Assembly: GCF_003352065.1 (NCBI RefSeq) | Contig: NZ_CP025803.1 | Coordinates: 3,960,001 to 4,024,000, forward strand | Length of the DNA: 64,000 nucleotides | Reading direction: 5' to 3' | DNA from: Sulfitobacter sp. SK011 | GTDB taxonomy: Bacteria; Pseudomonadota; Alphaproteobacteria; Rhodobacterales; Rhodobacteraceae | In this document: positions 26,146 to 35,656 of the stretch, piece by piece | How positions within the stretch are numbered: position 1 is the stretch's first letter | Layout: each line of letters starts with the position of its first letter | Program-made: the position numbers and the translations under genes | The notes under the pieces: model-generated | What the model saw: only the letters and a program-made list of their open reading frames with translations | Database searches by the model: none | Told to the model about the DNA's origin: nothing

Positions 26146-26957
26146 GGCTTTACAAATTTCGCGCCCGTATCGCGGCCAGTTTGACCCACAACGATCCGCT
26201 TGCTGCCTGGTCCGGGTTCCAGAAACACACCTTTGCCGGCAATCAATTCTGCTTGCAGCAATGCCAGTGGCGCTGCGAGGTCAGTACCGAGTGATACGTC
26301 TTTTCCGTCCACAATGGCCTTGGCCGACACGACCGAGACGATCTGCGGCTCGCCATACTGGAAGGTGAATATCGGTGCACCACTTGATCCAAAATCAACG
26401 GAACAGGACGTCACCAACATGCCTTCCTGTTTGGCCAGAACGGTGCAGACTTCTTGCAATGACGGCGCTTCTGATCGGTCGCGGGCATAGCTCACGACGC
26501 CAACGGAATCACCCGGCCGCGGAAGAGCCGCAGTCGCAAAAGGCACAATTGTTGTGTTTTGGATCGGTCGCTCGAGTTCGAGCAATGCCAGATCATTGCG
26601 CACCCGTTCAGCAGATACTGCACCGTCATAGACATAATCCGGGTGCACCACAGCGCGGCGAACATCACGGTAAGCACCCGCACGGCCATTTCGCCAACCG
26701 GCAAGGAATTGCACGTCGCTATGATCAATTTGTTGTCTTGTTTCGCTGTCAAAAAGACAGTGGGCGGCGGTTAAGACAAGTCGTGGCGCAATCAGGGCAC
26801 CAGTGCAAAAGCCCGATCCGGCAATATCCAGTCTGCCAACGGCCTCCCACGCGTGGGCCTCGATGCCTGAATCAAGCCGTCGCAAATTCGCATCTTGCGC
26901 GATGGCGACGGTCGTAATGACCGTTGCCATCAAAGAAAGGGCCATCCAACGCCGCAA
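26142..26957 (-). CDS. Trypsin-like serine protease, first of a tandem pair
   Basis: A 271-aa paralogue of the downstream protease. It has a signal peptide (LMATVITTVAIA), a triad with His in LTAAHCLF, Asp in RNDLALLEL and Ser in DFGSSGAPIF, and the same C-terminal motif TGAKFV. All catalytic residues are retained, so both copies are probably active in the periplasm or outside the cell. No substrate or regulator can be inferred. It follows the convergently unrelated glc genes with only about 67 bases between. Confidence 0.85.
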   Translation of the reverse strand: MRRWMALSLMATVITTVAIAQDANLRRLDSGIEAHAWEAVGRLDIAGSGFCTGALIAPRLVLTAAHCLFDSETRQQIDHSDVQFLAGWRNGRAGAYRDVRRAVVHPDYVYDGAVSAERVRNDLALLELERPIQNTTIVPFATAALPRPGDSVGVVSYARDRSEAPSLQEVCTVLAKQEGMLVTSCSVDFGSSGAPIFTFQYGEPQIVSVVSAKAIVDGKDVSLGTDLAAPLALLQAELIAGKGVFLEPGPGSKRIVVGQTGRDTGAKFVKP

Positions 26958-27024
26958 CTCATCACCTCACAATTTCATTTAAATAGGCACTATAGGTGAC
27001 TTACGGCGAAATTAGGGCGATTTA

Positions 27025-28353
27025 CTAACGCAAACGGGGGATATCCGTATCGGCCATATTTGAACCGTCAAGTGCGGGTGGTTTTGGCCCCCCTGCCGCC
27101 CAATCCAGCAATTCAACCGTATGAACAATCGGCACCGATGCCGCCGATCCGATCTGCATCATACATCCAATATTGCCTGCCGCAATCACATCGGGGTTCT
27201 TTGCCTCAAGCGTGCGCACTTTGCGCTCCTTCAGCTGTTTGGAAATGTCCGGCTGCATCAAATTATAGGTCCCCGCCGACCCACAGCACAGATGGGAATC
27301 ACTGGGTTCAACCACAGTAAACCCTGCATTTCGCAAGAGATCTTTGGGGTAGGTCTTGATTTGCTGGCCATGTTGCAGCGAACATGCCGCATGGTAAGCC
27401 ACAACCATACCGTCGTGGGCATTGCTGGCTTTTGGCGCCTCTAAATCCATCAGAACTTCTGAGACATCTTTTGCAATCGCTGAAACACGTGCCGCGTCCT
27501 TGGCCAAAGGTTCGTTTCGGAACATATGCCCGTAATCCTTGACCGTGGTACCACAACCAGACGTGTTGATCACAATTGCGTCAAGACCGCCATTGTCCAT
27601 CTCTGCACACCATGCCCTGATGTTTTTGGCTGCTGTTTGATGACTTTCACTGGTCTTGCCCATGTGGTGGGTCAACGCACCACAGCATCCTGCCCCCTTT
27701 GCCACGACCACCTCGCAACCAAGCCGTGTCAGCAATCTGATCGTGGCATCATTGATATCGGTGTTCAGCGCCTTTTGTGCACACCCCGTCATCAGTGCGA
27801 TGCGTTTTTTGCGAACACCTGATGAGGCGAACGTCTGTGGATCGTCATTGCGACTGACGGGGGGAATGACTTTTGGGGCCATTTCCAGCATTGCGCGCAA
27901 TCGCGCATCAGGCATCAATCGCGCAAAGGGGCGGCCAATCTTGGCCCCTAACAAGGCGACCCGAAACCGCATGGGATATGGCAAAATGCGCGCCAAAATC
28001 CATCGCAGGGCGCGGTCACTAAAGGGCCGTTTGTATCTGCGTTCAATATAATCACGCGCATGGTCCACCAAATGCATATAGTGCACACCCGAGGGACAGG
28101 TGGTCATGCAGGCCAAACACGACAGGCAGCGGTCGATATGCTTGACCGTTTTGGCATCCGGGTCACGGTCATTTTCCAGCATGTCCTTGATCAGATAAAT
28201 CCGACCCCGCGGACTGTCCAATTCATCGCCCAGCACCTGATAGGTGGGACAAGTCGCAGTACAAAACCCGCAATGCACGCAGGATCGCAAAATCTCGTTG
28301 CTGCGCTCAATTGCCGGGTCTTTCAGCTGCGTTGAGGTAAAAGTCGTTTGCAT
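27025..28353 (-). CDS. glcF: Glycolate oxidase iron-sulfur subunit GlcF
   Basis: A 442-aa protein with two ferredoxin-type 4Fe-4S motifs, CVHCGFCTATCP near residue 25 and CLSCLACMTTCP near 78. Two CCG-type domains follow, seen as GCCGALTHH and LCCGSAGTYN, which bind cofactors in heterodisulfide-reductase-like proteins. GlcF transfers electrons from GlcD/GlcE to the quinone pool. GGAGAG lies in front of the start. It is the last gene of glcDEF; the 122-base gap to glcE contains no obvious terminator. Confidence 0.95.
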   Translation of the reverse strand: MQTTFTSTQLKDPAIERSNEILRSCVHCGFCTATCPTYQVLGDELDSPRGRIYLIKDMLENDRDPDAKTVKHIDRCLSCLACMTTCPSGVHYMHLVDHARDYIERRYKRPFSDRALRWILARILPYPMRFRVALLGAKIGRPFARLMPDARLRAMLEMAPKVIPPVSRNDDPQTFASSGVRKKRIALMTGCAQKALNTDINDATIRLLTRLGCEVVVAKGAGCCGALTHHMGKTSESHQTAAKNIRAWCAEMDNGGLDAIVINTSGCGTTVKDYGHMFRNEPLAKDAARVSAIAKDVSEVLMDLEAPKASNAHDGMVVAYHAACSLQHGQQIKTYPKDLLRNAGFTVVEPSDSHLCCGSAGTYNLMQPDISKQLKERKVRTLEAKNPDVIAAGNIGCMMQIGSAASVPIVHTVELLDWAAGGPKPPALDGSNMADTDIPRLR

Positions 28354-28475
28354 GGTCTCTCCGGGGGGTTTGGGTCAAAGACCTACACAAGAAAAAGCGG
28401 TGCGATTGTGATGATCAAGTTCACCTTTAGACCTTAGACATAAGGCAACAGTGCATAACGCAATCAGAGTGACCG

Positions 28476-29594
28476 TCATGCTGCGGCATCCATCAAGCCC
28501 GCATTGAACAGGCCCTTGGGGTCGAATCGAGCCCGCAACCCGGCGGCGATCCGTGCGACACCCGCTGCTTCCGGTTGGAAGACGCCCAACCTCTGACGCG
28601 TTTCTGCTGTCCCTCTGACCAAGGTTGCGTGGCCACCAAAGTTGCCCAGCCTGTCCCGCAGGTCGCTTTCCGGTGCCATACGCAACCAGATCAGGCCACC
28701 AGCCCAGTCGAAATAATGTGCTTCTGCTTCTGCGCGTCTGGCCAGAGAGGGGCCGTCAGATGGCTTGCATGACACGCGCCATACATCACCCTGAGCTTGC
28801 TGAAACGCGTTCACATCGCGCAAATCGGCCCACAACGTGCTTGTCGCTTCTGCGGCCAGCACCTCGGTCTGTGCACCATGTGCGGATAAAAGGTCACGCA
28901 ATCTATCAATACGGTACGCCACCGATGCTTCGAACCCCTCGATCCGAAACATGGTTCGGGTAGTTGCCGGGTCATGCGCGGCCCCAGTGACCTCGAACGG
29001 GCTGCCCATTGCCTGCGACAGGGCTTGCACAGCGTTTGCATCCGACAATCCGTGAAGGACCAATGTTGCCTCGGTTTCTGGCCGGGGCAACACTTTTAGC
29101 GACACTTCACTCAGCACGCCCAAAGTTCCAAATGATCCGGCCATAAGCTTGACCAGATCATAGCCCGTGACATTTTTCATCACCCGGCCCCCGTTCTTGA
29201 TCACATCACCCCGGCCATCAACAAACCGGACCCCCAGCAGGAAATCGCGCGCGGCACCTACTGCGATGCGCCTTGGCCCACTGACATTTGCCGCGAAAAC
29301 GCCGCCAATCGTTGGCTTTCCCTTGGTTCCCAAAAGGCTACGATGATCCATCGGTTCAAAGGCCAATCGCTGATTTTCCTTGGCCAATGCCTTTTCAATA
29401 ACCGCAACTGGGGTCCCTGCCTGCGCCACCATGGTCAACGCCCCCGGTTCGTAAAGTGTGATGCCTGTCAGGCCGGCCACATTCATAACCTCACCTGGCC
29501 CGGCCATACCTCTAGTTCCGCCACCACGAATGCTAAGCGGTCCACCAGCATCGGCAACCATTTGCGCCAATTCATTTTCGTTCGAAGGTTTCAT
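28476..29594 (-). CDS. glcE: Glycolate oxidase FAD-binding subunit GlcE
   Basis: A 372-aa FAD-binding type 4 protein. PLSIRGGGTRGMAG near residue 20 and TIGGVFAANVSGPRRIAVGAARDFLLG near 110 bind FAD. It is shorter than GlcD and lacks the full C-terminal oxidase domain, as is usual for GlcE. It works with GlcD and GlcF to oxidise glycolate to glyoxylate. It starts 80 bases after glcD and is probably in the same transcript. Confidence 0.93.
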   Translation of the reverse strand: MKPSNENELAQMVADAGGPLSIRGGGTRGMAGPGEVMNVAGLTGITLYEPGALTMVAQAGTPVAVIEKALAKENQRLAFEPMDHRSLLGTKGKPTIGGVFAANVSGPRRIAVGAARDFLLGVRFVDGRGDVIKNGGRVMKNVTGYDLVKLMAGSFGTLGVLSEVSLKVLPRPETEATLVLHGLSDANAVQALSQAMGSPFEVTGAAHDPATTRTMFRIEGFEASVAYRIDRLRDLLSAHGAQTEVLAAEATSTLWADLRDVNAFQQAQGDVWRVSCKPSDGPSLARRAEAEAHYFDWAGGLIWLRMAPESDLRDRLGNFGGHATLVRGTAETRQRLGVFQPEAAGVARIAAGLRARFDPKGLFNAGLMDAAA

Positions 29595-29674
29595 AGGTCT
29601 TATTGGCCTTAATAATTTGTCAGGGAATTACAGGCTGTGGCCTTCATCCATTTGCTTCCGGGGCGGCAACACGA

Positions 29675-31126
29675 TCACTCAGCAGCCAATGCCGCCAGAC
29701 TGCGCCGCTGCTCAGACGCGTCCAATGGAAATACCTTGGCCGGATTCAGCAACCATGCCGGGTCAAACACATCCTTCACCGCCATCTGCGCCTCCAGATC
29801 CGGGGCCGCATATTGCACGTGCATCAAATCGCGCTTTTCGATGCCGACACCATGTTCACCCGTCAGACAGCCGCCTGCTTCAACGCAAAGCTTCAGAATG
29901 TCCGCCCCAAATGCCTCGCAAAGTTCCAGATCACCGGGTTTGTTTGCATCAAACAGGATCAGCGGATGCATGTTGCCATCCCCCGCATGAAAAACATTGC
30001 CAACCTTCAGCCCATACTGCTCTGACATCTCACCGATCCGCCGCAATACCATCGGCAGCGACGACACAGGGATCGTTCCATCCAGACACATGTAATCGTT
30101 GATCTGACCCATCGCCCCAAAGGCAGATTTGCGGCCCAGCCATATTTTGGCGCTTTCTTCGGCGGATTTGCTTTCGCGCAGTTCAACCGGATTATGCCGA
30201 CGTGCAATGTCCATGATAAGCGACAATTGATGATCAATCTCTGCATCCGATCCTTCAACCTCGACGATCAACAGCGCTTCACACATGGGATAGCCTGCCT
30301 TGGCAAACGCTTCTGTTGCCTCGATACACGGACGGTCCATAAATTCGATCGCAACGGGTAAAACACCGGCCTTGATGATGTCGGACACACAGGCCCCCGC
30401 AACCTCGTTGTCATCAAATCCCATCAACACCGGCCGCGCACCTTCGGGCTTGGGTAAAATCCGCAAGGTTGCTTCGGTCACGACGCCCAATTGTCCCTCT
30501 GATCCACAGATCAGTCCCAATAGGTCCAGGCCGCCGGCATCCAGATGCCCCCCACCAACCTCAATGACCTCGCCGTCCATCATCACCATGGTGACGCCCA
30601 TCAGGTTGTTCGTCGTCACACCGTATTTCAGACAATGCGCGCCACCCGAATTCATTGCAATATTCCCAGCAATTGCACAGGCCAGCTGGCTTGACGGATC
30701 AGGGGCATAGAAAAACCCGTTCTCTTCCACAGCCCCGGTCACGCTAAGGTTGGTTCGCCCGGTTTGAACCCGGATAATCCGATTGTCGTAATCCGTTTCC
30801 AGAACGTCATTCATTCGTGCCACGCCCAGGATCACGCAATCTGCCGTGGGCAATGCGCCTCCGGCCAACGACGTCCCTGACCCGCGCGGCACCACGGGCA
30901 CGCCTTCTTGAAAACAGATGCGCAGGACGTCCGAAACCTCTGCTGTGGTGCTGGGCAGAACGGCAACCAATGGGGGACACCGATAGGCCGTCAGCGCGTC
31001 GCATTCATATGCGCGTGTCTCGCGTTCATCATGGATCACTGCGTCAATCGGCAACACCTCTTGCAACCGTGCAACCACCCGTGCTTTCCGAGCCAGAATA
31101 TCAGCATTGGGAATCGGCATTTCCAT
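29675..31126 (-). CDS. glcD: Glycolate oxidase subunit GlcD
   Basis: A 483-aa flavoprotein with a FAD_binding_4 domain (VPVVPRGSGTSLAGGALP near residue 80 and AIAGNIAMNSGGAHCLKYG near 150) and a FAD-oxidase C-terminal domain with HAGDGNMHPLI and GEHGVGIEK. It is the catalytic subunit that oxidises glycolate, a common phytoplankton exudate. GGAGG before the start at 31126 supports the first ATG over that at 31120. A perfect inverted repeat lies 15 bases upstream and probably controls the operon. Confidence 0.95.
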   Translation of the reverse strand: MEMPIPNADILARKARVVARLQEVLPIDAVIHDERETRAYECDALTAYRCPPLVAVLPSTTAEVSDVLRICFQEGVPVVPRGSGTSLAGGALPTADCVILGVARMNDVLETDYDNRIIRVQTGRTNLSVTGAVEENGFFYAPDPSSQLACAIAGNIAMNSGGAHCLKYGVTTNNLMGVTMVMMDGEVIEVGGGHLDAGGLDLLGLICGSEGQLGVVTEATLRILPKPEGARPVLMGFDDNEVAGACVSDIIKAGVLPVAIEFMDRPCIEATEAFAKAGYPMCEALLIVEVEGSDAEIDHQLSLIMDIARRHNPVELRESKSAEESAKIWLGRKSAFGAMGQINDYMCLDGTIPVSSLPMVLRRIGEMSEQYGLKVGNVFHAGDGNMHPLILFDANKPGDLELCEAFGADILKLCVEAGGCLTGEHGVGIEKRDLMHVQYAAPDLEAQMAVKDVFDPAWLLNPAKVFPLDASEQRRSLAALAAE

Positions 31127-31140
31127 GGCAAACCTCCATT

Positions 31141-31161
31141 TTGGTAAACTAATATTACCAA
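31141..31161. promoter_or_regulatory. Inverted-repeat operator upstream of glcD
   Basis: TTGGTAA-N7-TTACCAA is a perfect 7-base inverted repeat in an AT-rich stretch between glcD and the divergent DUF599 gene. TGGT/ACCA half sites are typical of FadR-subfamily GntR regulators such as GlcC, although their usual spacing is shorter. No such regulator is encoded next to it in this window. Confidence 0.6.
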
Positions 31162-31206
31162 TTTATGTGACTGGCAAGATCAAACCTGTCAGAGTAAGAG
31201 CATAGC

Positions 31207-31899
31207 ATGATCTGGTTGGACCGCGTTGCACTCTTTCACCCGCTTGATTTCGCTGCCGTCGGAATCATCTTTGTCCTTTGGGCCTTCGTTGGCTGGCGTG
31301 TCGAACACTCTGCGGCGTCAAAACCATCTGTGTCCAAGATCATGGCCGAATACCGTCGTGAATGGATGCGTCAGATGATCACCCGTGAACCACGCATTTT
31401 TGACGCACAAACAGTCGCTGCGCTGCGTCAGGGCACCTCATTTTTTGCCTCAACCAGCGTTATTGCGATCGGCGGGACGCTCGCACTGATCGGCAACGCA
31501 GAACAATTGGCAGGGGTTGCCGAGGATCTGACCTTTGAAATGCATCCCGCCATCGTCTGGGAAATAAAACTGTTTGTTGTTGCGGTATTTTTGACAAATG
31601 CATTCTTGAAATTTGCATGGTCAAACCGGCTGTTCGGTTATTGTTCTGTTGTTATGGCAGCGGTCCCGAATGATCCAAATCATCAGGATTCAGTAAAAAT
31701 GGCGTCAAAGGCTGCCGAACTGAACATCACAGCCGCCCGAAGCTTCAACCGTGGCCTCAGATCGCTCTATTTTGCCTTGGCCAGCGTCGCATGGCTCGCA
31801 GGTGCAGTGCCCTTGATTATCGGCGCATTCATAACATTGTTTGTCATTTGGCGCAGAGAGTTCGCATCACAATCGCGCGAAATTCTATTGGAAAAATAG
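31207..31899 (+). CDS. DUF599 family membrane protein
   Basis: A 230-aa protein with four predicted membrane helices: about 12-30, 73-95, 118-138 and 190-220. The loop RREWMRQMITREPRIFDAQTVAALRQGTSFFASTS matches the DUF599 signature as I know it. Function is unknown. The gene is divergent from glcD, and its start at 31207 lies 46 bases from the inverted repeat, so the two could share regulation. Confidence 0.85.
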   Translation: MIWLDRVALFHPLDFAAVGIIFVLWAFVGWRVEHSAASKPSVSKIMAEYRREWMRQMITREPRIFDAQTVAALRQGTSFFASTSVIAIGGTLALIGNAEQLAGVAEDLTFEMHPAIVWEIKLFVVAVFLTNAFLKFAWSNRLFGYCSVVMAAVPNDPNHQDSVKMASKAAELNITAARSFNRGLRSLYFALASVAWLAGAVPLIIGAFITLFVIWRREFASQSREILLEK

Positions 31900-31940
31900 C
31901 AACTTGGTGTATATATGCTTTTCGTTCAATCGGTGGAATC

Positions 31941-32294
31941 ATGCTGAAATATCTTGTTGCGACACTTGCGATCCTGACAACACCTGCCTTGGCGGATGCA
32001 CCTGTCGTGAGCAACGTGAACGTCTCAAAAGCCGGCGACGTCTGGAAATTTGATGTCACCCTGTCCCACAAGGACACGGGCTGGGACGACTATGCAAACG
32101 CCTGGCGTATTTTGGACAACAGCGGCAAGGAATTGGGCGTGCGCAATCTGGCCCATCCGCATGTCAATGAACAACCCTTCACGCGGTCGCTTTCCGGTAT
32201 TCGCATCCCCGCTGATGTAACAGAAGTAGGCATACAGGCCAGCGATACCATCGGTGGCTGGTCATCCCCGATCAAGAAAATCAAGCTGCGCTGA
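31941..32294 (+). CDS. Small secreted protein, unknown function
   Basis: A 117-aa protein with a clear signal peptide (MLKYLVATLAILTTPALA). The mature part looks like one beta-rich domain (VWKFDVTLSHKDTGWDDYANAW through IQASDTIGGWSS). I do not recognise the family. The start at 31941 is fixed by the signal peptide; the open frame to 31791 overlaps the DUF599 gene. The 3' end abuts convergent rlmH, with one base between the stops. Confidence 0.75.
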   Translation: MLKYLVATLAILTTPALADAPVVSNVNVSKAGDVWKFDVTLSHKDTGWDDYANAWRILDNSGKELGVRNLAHPHVNEQPFTRSLSGIRIPADVTEVGIQASDTIGGWSSPIKKIKLR

Positions 32295-32295
32295 A

Positions 32296-32766
32296 CTAAG
32301 TGCGGTGGTACGGACCGCCCGACAGGATTGATGCGGCACGGTACAATTGTTCGGACAGCATGACGCGCACCAGCATGTGCGGCCAAACCATTTTGCCAAA
32401 GGACAGCGCATGATCGGCACGGTGCCGCAACGCAGTGTCGATGCCATCCGCACCGCCGATGACAAATGCCAAATCACCTCGGCCCGCATCGCGCCAACCA
32501 CCCAACCGGGCCGCGAATTCCGGCGACTTTTCGACCTTGCCACGTTCATCCAATACGCAGATGAGCGATCCATCCGGAATGGCGCGATCAAGTAGCGTCG
32601 CCTCGGCAGCCATACCGCCACCCTTTTTATCCTCTACTTCAACAACACGTACCGGGCCAAGACCAAGGCCACGCCCGGTGCGGTCGAACCGCGTCAGATA
32701 ATCATCGATCAAGGATTTCTCGGGGCCGGCCCTAAGCCGACCCACCGCGCAAATGTGAACGCGCAT
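32296..32766 (-). CDS. rlmH: 23S rRNA (pseudouridine-1915-N3) methyltransferase RlmH
   Basis: A 156-aa SPOUT-fold enzyme. [26 protein letters not shown] opens the protein, [18 protein letters not shown] and [14 protein letters not shown] form the SAM-binding knot, and the C terminus ends GGPYHRT. The length and these motifs are diagnostic. It modifies the decoding-site helix 69 of 23S rRNA. It is encoded 20 bases downstream of rsfS, the usual pairing in Alphaproteobacteria. Confidence 0.96.
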   Translation of the reverse strand: MRVHICAVGRLRAGPEKSLIDDYLTRFDRTGRGLGLGPVRVVEVEDKKGGGMAAEATLLDRAIPDGSLICVLDERGKVEKSPEFAARLGGWRDAGRGDLAFVIGGADGIDTALRHRADHALSFGKMVWPHMLVRVMLSEQLYRAASILSGGPYHRT

Positions 32767-32786
32767 CGCGCCAACCCGATCCTAGA

Positions 32787-33293
32787 TCAGTTAGGGGCTG
32801 GGGGTGTATCGCCACCCAACCACATCTTTTCCAATTGATAGAATTCGCGCACCTCTGGCCGGAACACATGGACAATGACATCGCCTGTGTCGATCAGCAC
32901 CCAATCGCCCACATCTTTGCCTTCCGTTTTCGGGACGCGATCAAACTCGTCCTTGACGTGCTGCGCAAGTTTTTCAGCGATGGATGACACTTGACGGGTC
33001 GAACGCCCAGAACAGATGACCATATAGTCGCCGATAGCCGTTTTTCCGCGCAGATCAATCTGCACGATGTCCTCGGCTTTGTCTTCGTCAAGAGTTTTGA
33101 GAATGCTCGCCAGCAGTGCATCGCTGGTGGATGTATCACCTAAAGCAGCCATCAGCGCTGCGCCGGTGTCCGCAGTGGTGACTGCGTTAACTTGGATTGA
33201 CAGGACATCGTCCTCCTTATGTCGCGCCGTCGGACCCTTGGCGCTAGGGATAGGTTCAGACTCTGGTCTGAAGGATGCCTCTAAACTAGCCAT
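32787..33293 (-). CDS. rsfS: Ribosomal silencing factor RsfS
   Basis: The RsfS (Iojap) domain is clear: LDEDKAEDIVQIDLRGKTAIGDYMVICSG, then VGDWVLIDTGDVIVHVF and FYQLEKMWLGGD. It blocks subunit joining by binding ribosomal protein L14 in starving cells. The start is uncertain. The first in-frame ATG near the domain is at 33293 and lacks a ribosome site. A strong AGGAGG at 33212-33217 points instead to an in-frame CTG at 33203 or an out-of-frame ATG at 33208. The mature domain begins only around 33150, so any of these is possible. Confidence 0.85.
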   Translation of the reverse strand: MASLEASFRPESEPIPSAKGPTARHKEDDVLSIQVNAVTTADTGAALMAALGDTSTSDALLASILKTLDEDKAEDIVQIDLRGKTAIGDYMVICSGRSTRQVSSIAEKLAQHVKDEFDRVPKTEGKDVGDWVLIDTGDVIVHVFRPEVREFYQLEKMWLGGDTPPAPN

Positions 33294-33359
33294 CCAAGTA
33301 TGACAATTCAATGACGTCCCGTGGCGGAAAATCTGTAGGCGCTTTTGCGCCACAGCGGA

Positions 33360-34091
33360 TCAGTTTGGGAAATGCTGTGAAAAGAGTTCCCGCCAATGCA
33401 GATCAATATCTGCCATGGCGTCACGATCAACATTGTCCTCATAATGGGCATATCGACCCGTCGGCGTCTGATAGCCCAGCGCATCTTCTTTCTCACGTAT
33501 TGCCTGATATCTGGCGCGATCAAGATCGAGGCTGACAATCCGCCTGCGCAGGCCATCCGGCGCAGCACGGGGGAACAGCAGTGCTGAAGCGTCTTCGGAT
33601 AGGTTTACACAGGCACAATCCCGTTCTGCAGCAATAACAGCGAGGCGCGCCGATTTGGCACCCAGATCCGTTAGCGTGATGTCCTGGCGCAAAGGATCTG
33701 CTGTACCTGAACCATAAAAATGTGTGGGACCGTTGGTCGGATACACCATATCGCAGCCCATGAAAGCCATCACTTTTGGCCGCAACGTGGCAAGCGCCCA
33801 ATACGCCGTGGTAAAGGCCATCGTTGCCCCCGCATGTACAAATCCTCCGAATTTGTTCTGCGCGGGCACAAAATCAGATGCCTCAACCAATGTTTGGACC
33901 CCGTCCACTTTTTTCGGCAAACGACTTGGCGGGAAATCTTCGGGAAAGACGAGGGCGTTCCAATCCGGGCGCACGCGCCACGCGTTGTTGATGGCAACGA
34001 TGTGATCGAACCATGCGTTAGGCCAGTGTGCCGCTGCGGTCACATTTGGCCCGCTTCCCAAAATCAGGACAACTGGTCGATCCACCGTCAT
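33360..34091 (-). CDS. Conserved hypothetical protein with N-terminal nucleotide-binding-like motif
   Basis: A 243-aa soluble protein beginning VVLILGSGPNVTAAAHW, a glycine-rich loop like those of Rossmann folds, followed by FDHIVAINNAWRVRP and FMGCDMVY. The pattern loosely recalls MptE/DUF115-like or glycosyltransferase-related proteins, but I cannot assign a family. It lies between rsfS and an MscS-type channel on the same strand, with 66 bases before rsfS. Confidence 0.65.
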   Translation of the reverse strand: MTVDRPVVLILGSGPNVTAAAHWPNAWFDHIVAINNAWRVRPDWNALVFPEDFPPSRLPKKVDGVQTLVEASDFVPAQNKFGGFVHAGATMAFTTAYWALATLRPKVMAFMGCDMVYPTNGPTHFYGSGTADPLRQDITLTDLGAKSARLAVIAAERDCACVNLSEDASALLFPRAAPDGLRRRIVSLDLDRARYQAIREKEDALGYQTPTGRYAHYEDNVDRDAMADIDLHWRELFSQHFPN

Positions 34092-34166
34092 TTGTCACCT
34101 TTTGCCCCAATGCGTCATGAAAAGGTAGGGCACGAACCCAACAGGGCAAATCCGACTTTGGAACCG

Positions 34167-35519
34167 CTATTCAGGCGCGGGAATATGCGTCCCGCGCGAC
34201 AGCGCCAATTTGCTATCTTCCAGCATCAACACTTCGCGCTGTGGGAATGGGATTGAGATATCGTGTTCTTTGAAGGTGTCCCAAAGGGCCAGATAGACGT
34301 TTCCGCGAATGTTGGTCAGCCCTCCGGTAGGATCCTTGATCCAGAACCGCAGAATATAATCCACGCTGCTGTCGCCAAACCCCACAATGTGACAGACCGG
34401 AGCCTTGAAACTGAGCACCCGGTCAACGCCTTTGGCGGCATCAACCGCAAGTTTGCGCACAACATGCGGATCATCCCCATAAGCCGTGCCAAAATAGATA
34501 TCGAGACGGACAAAATCATTGGAGTGCGACCAGTTAACCACCTGTCCGGTGATCAGATCTTCGTTAGGAATAAGGTATTCCTTGCCATCCCGCGTCACCA
34601 CAGAGGCATAGCGCGCACCCAACGTCTGTATCCATCCAAAGGTATCCCCAAGGCTGATCACATCACCGGGTTTGATCGATTTGTCGATCAGGATGATGAC
34701 GCCTGAAACGAGGTTTGACACCACCTTTTGCAGACCAAAACCAAGGCCAACACCAATCGCACCTGACAGAACCGCAAGCCCCGTCAGATCAATGCCGACC
34801 GCCTTGACGCCCATGAAGAAGGCAAAGCCATAAAGCAGAACCTGCACACCTTTGACGGCCAACACCTGCATCGAAGGGCTGATGTCTTCATTCTTGCGAA
34901 TACGGGCCGATGTGGTTGTGCTGACAAGCCTCGCACCGGTAAAAAGCACACCAATGACCACTGCCGCGGTGATGATCGTGAGAACAGACAGGCGGAAATC
35001 ACCGACCTCAATTGCCAAACGATCCAAAAACGCGGAAACCTCATCGGCGATGTTCAGGAAATAGAATGTGGCATATATCCACAATCCCCACATCACCATG
35101 CGCCGCATAAATCGGTTACGCACAAGCCGCGCCGCATAGGCAATGCCAACCCAAACCGCGGCCAACGTCGCCGCCAATCCGATCAGATAAGACCGTGATG
35201 GCCAGGTAATATTCTGCATGACCAGATAAATCGAACCGGCCATCAACGCGAACCACATCAGGCCAAGACGCCGCTTGACCTGCACAACCATGCGCAGCTT
35301 CCATTTCGCCCAGCCCTCGCGGGACCGCACATAGTTTTCAAGCAAGTTACCAGAAACCCGGTGCAGCACCCATGCAATCGAGGCAAGCGCAATCAGGATG
35401 ATAATCTGGTTTTGCCGCCATCCCGGCGTGACGATGCTTTGTACGAATACTGTGACGCCTGAAAACTGTGCCTGCAGTGAGGCCAGAAACTCTGTAAACG
35501 GGTCAATGTCGGGATTCAT
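34167..35519 (-). CDS. MscS-family mechanosensitive channel
   Basis: A 450-aa inner-membrane protein with about five to six helices. The pore helix and beta domain carry the MscS signature: LSGAIGVGLGFGLQKVVSNLVSGVIILIDKSIKPGDVI, followed by VVTRDGKEYLIPNEDLI. It is larger than E. coli MscS because of extra N-terminal helices, as in YbdG/YbiO-type members. It likely releases solutes during hypo-osmotic shock. The start at 35519 was chosen because the longer frame to 35771 runs through the leuC upstream region. Confidence 0.9.
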   Translation of the reverse strand: MNPDIDPFTEFLASLQAQFSGVTVFVQSIVTPGWRQNQIIILIALASIAWVLHRVSGNLLENYVRSREGWAKWKLRMVVQVKRRLGLMWFALMAGSIYLVMQNITWPSRSYLIGLAATLAAVWVGIAYAARLVRNRFMRRMVMWGLWIYATFYFLNIADEVSAFLDRLAIEVGDFRLSVLTIITAAVVIGVLFTGARLVSTTTSARIRKNEDISPSMQVLAVKGVQVLLYGFAFFMGVKAVGIDLTGLAVLSGAIGVGLGFGLQKVVSNLVSGVIILIDKSIKPGDVISLGDTFGWIQTLGARYASVVTRDGKEYLIPNEDLITGQVVNWSHSNDFVRLDIYFGTAYGDDPHVVRKLAVDAAKGVDRVLSFKAPVCHIVGFGDSSVDYILRFWIKDPTGGLTNIRGNVYLALWDTFKEHDISIPFPQREVLMLEDSKLALSRGTHIPAPE

Positions 35520-35656
35520 CGCGGTGCCTAACTGGGAACTGCACCAAAATTGCACAATGGTACTCAGGCGGCAAGCAATCAGCACATGCGCGCGGCCCGC
35601 CATGCCTGTCATTCGGCCCTTGATAGACTCAAACTGGCGCTGTATTCCCTTGGCGC

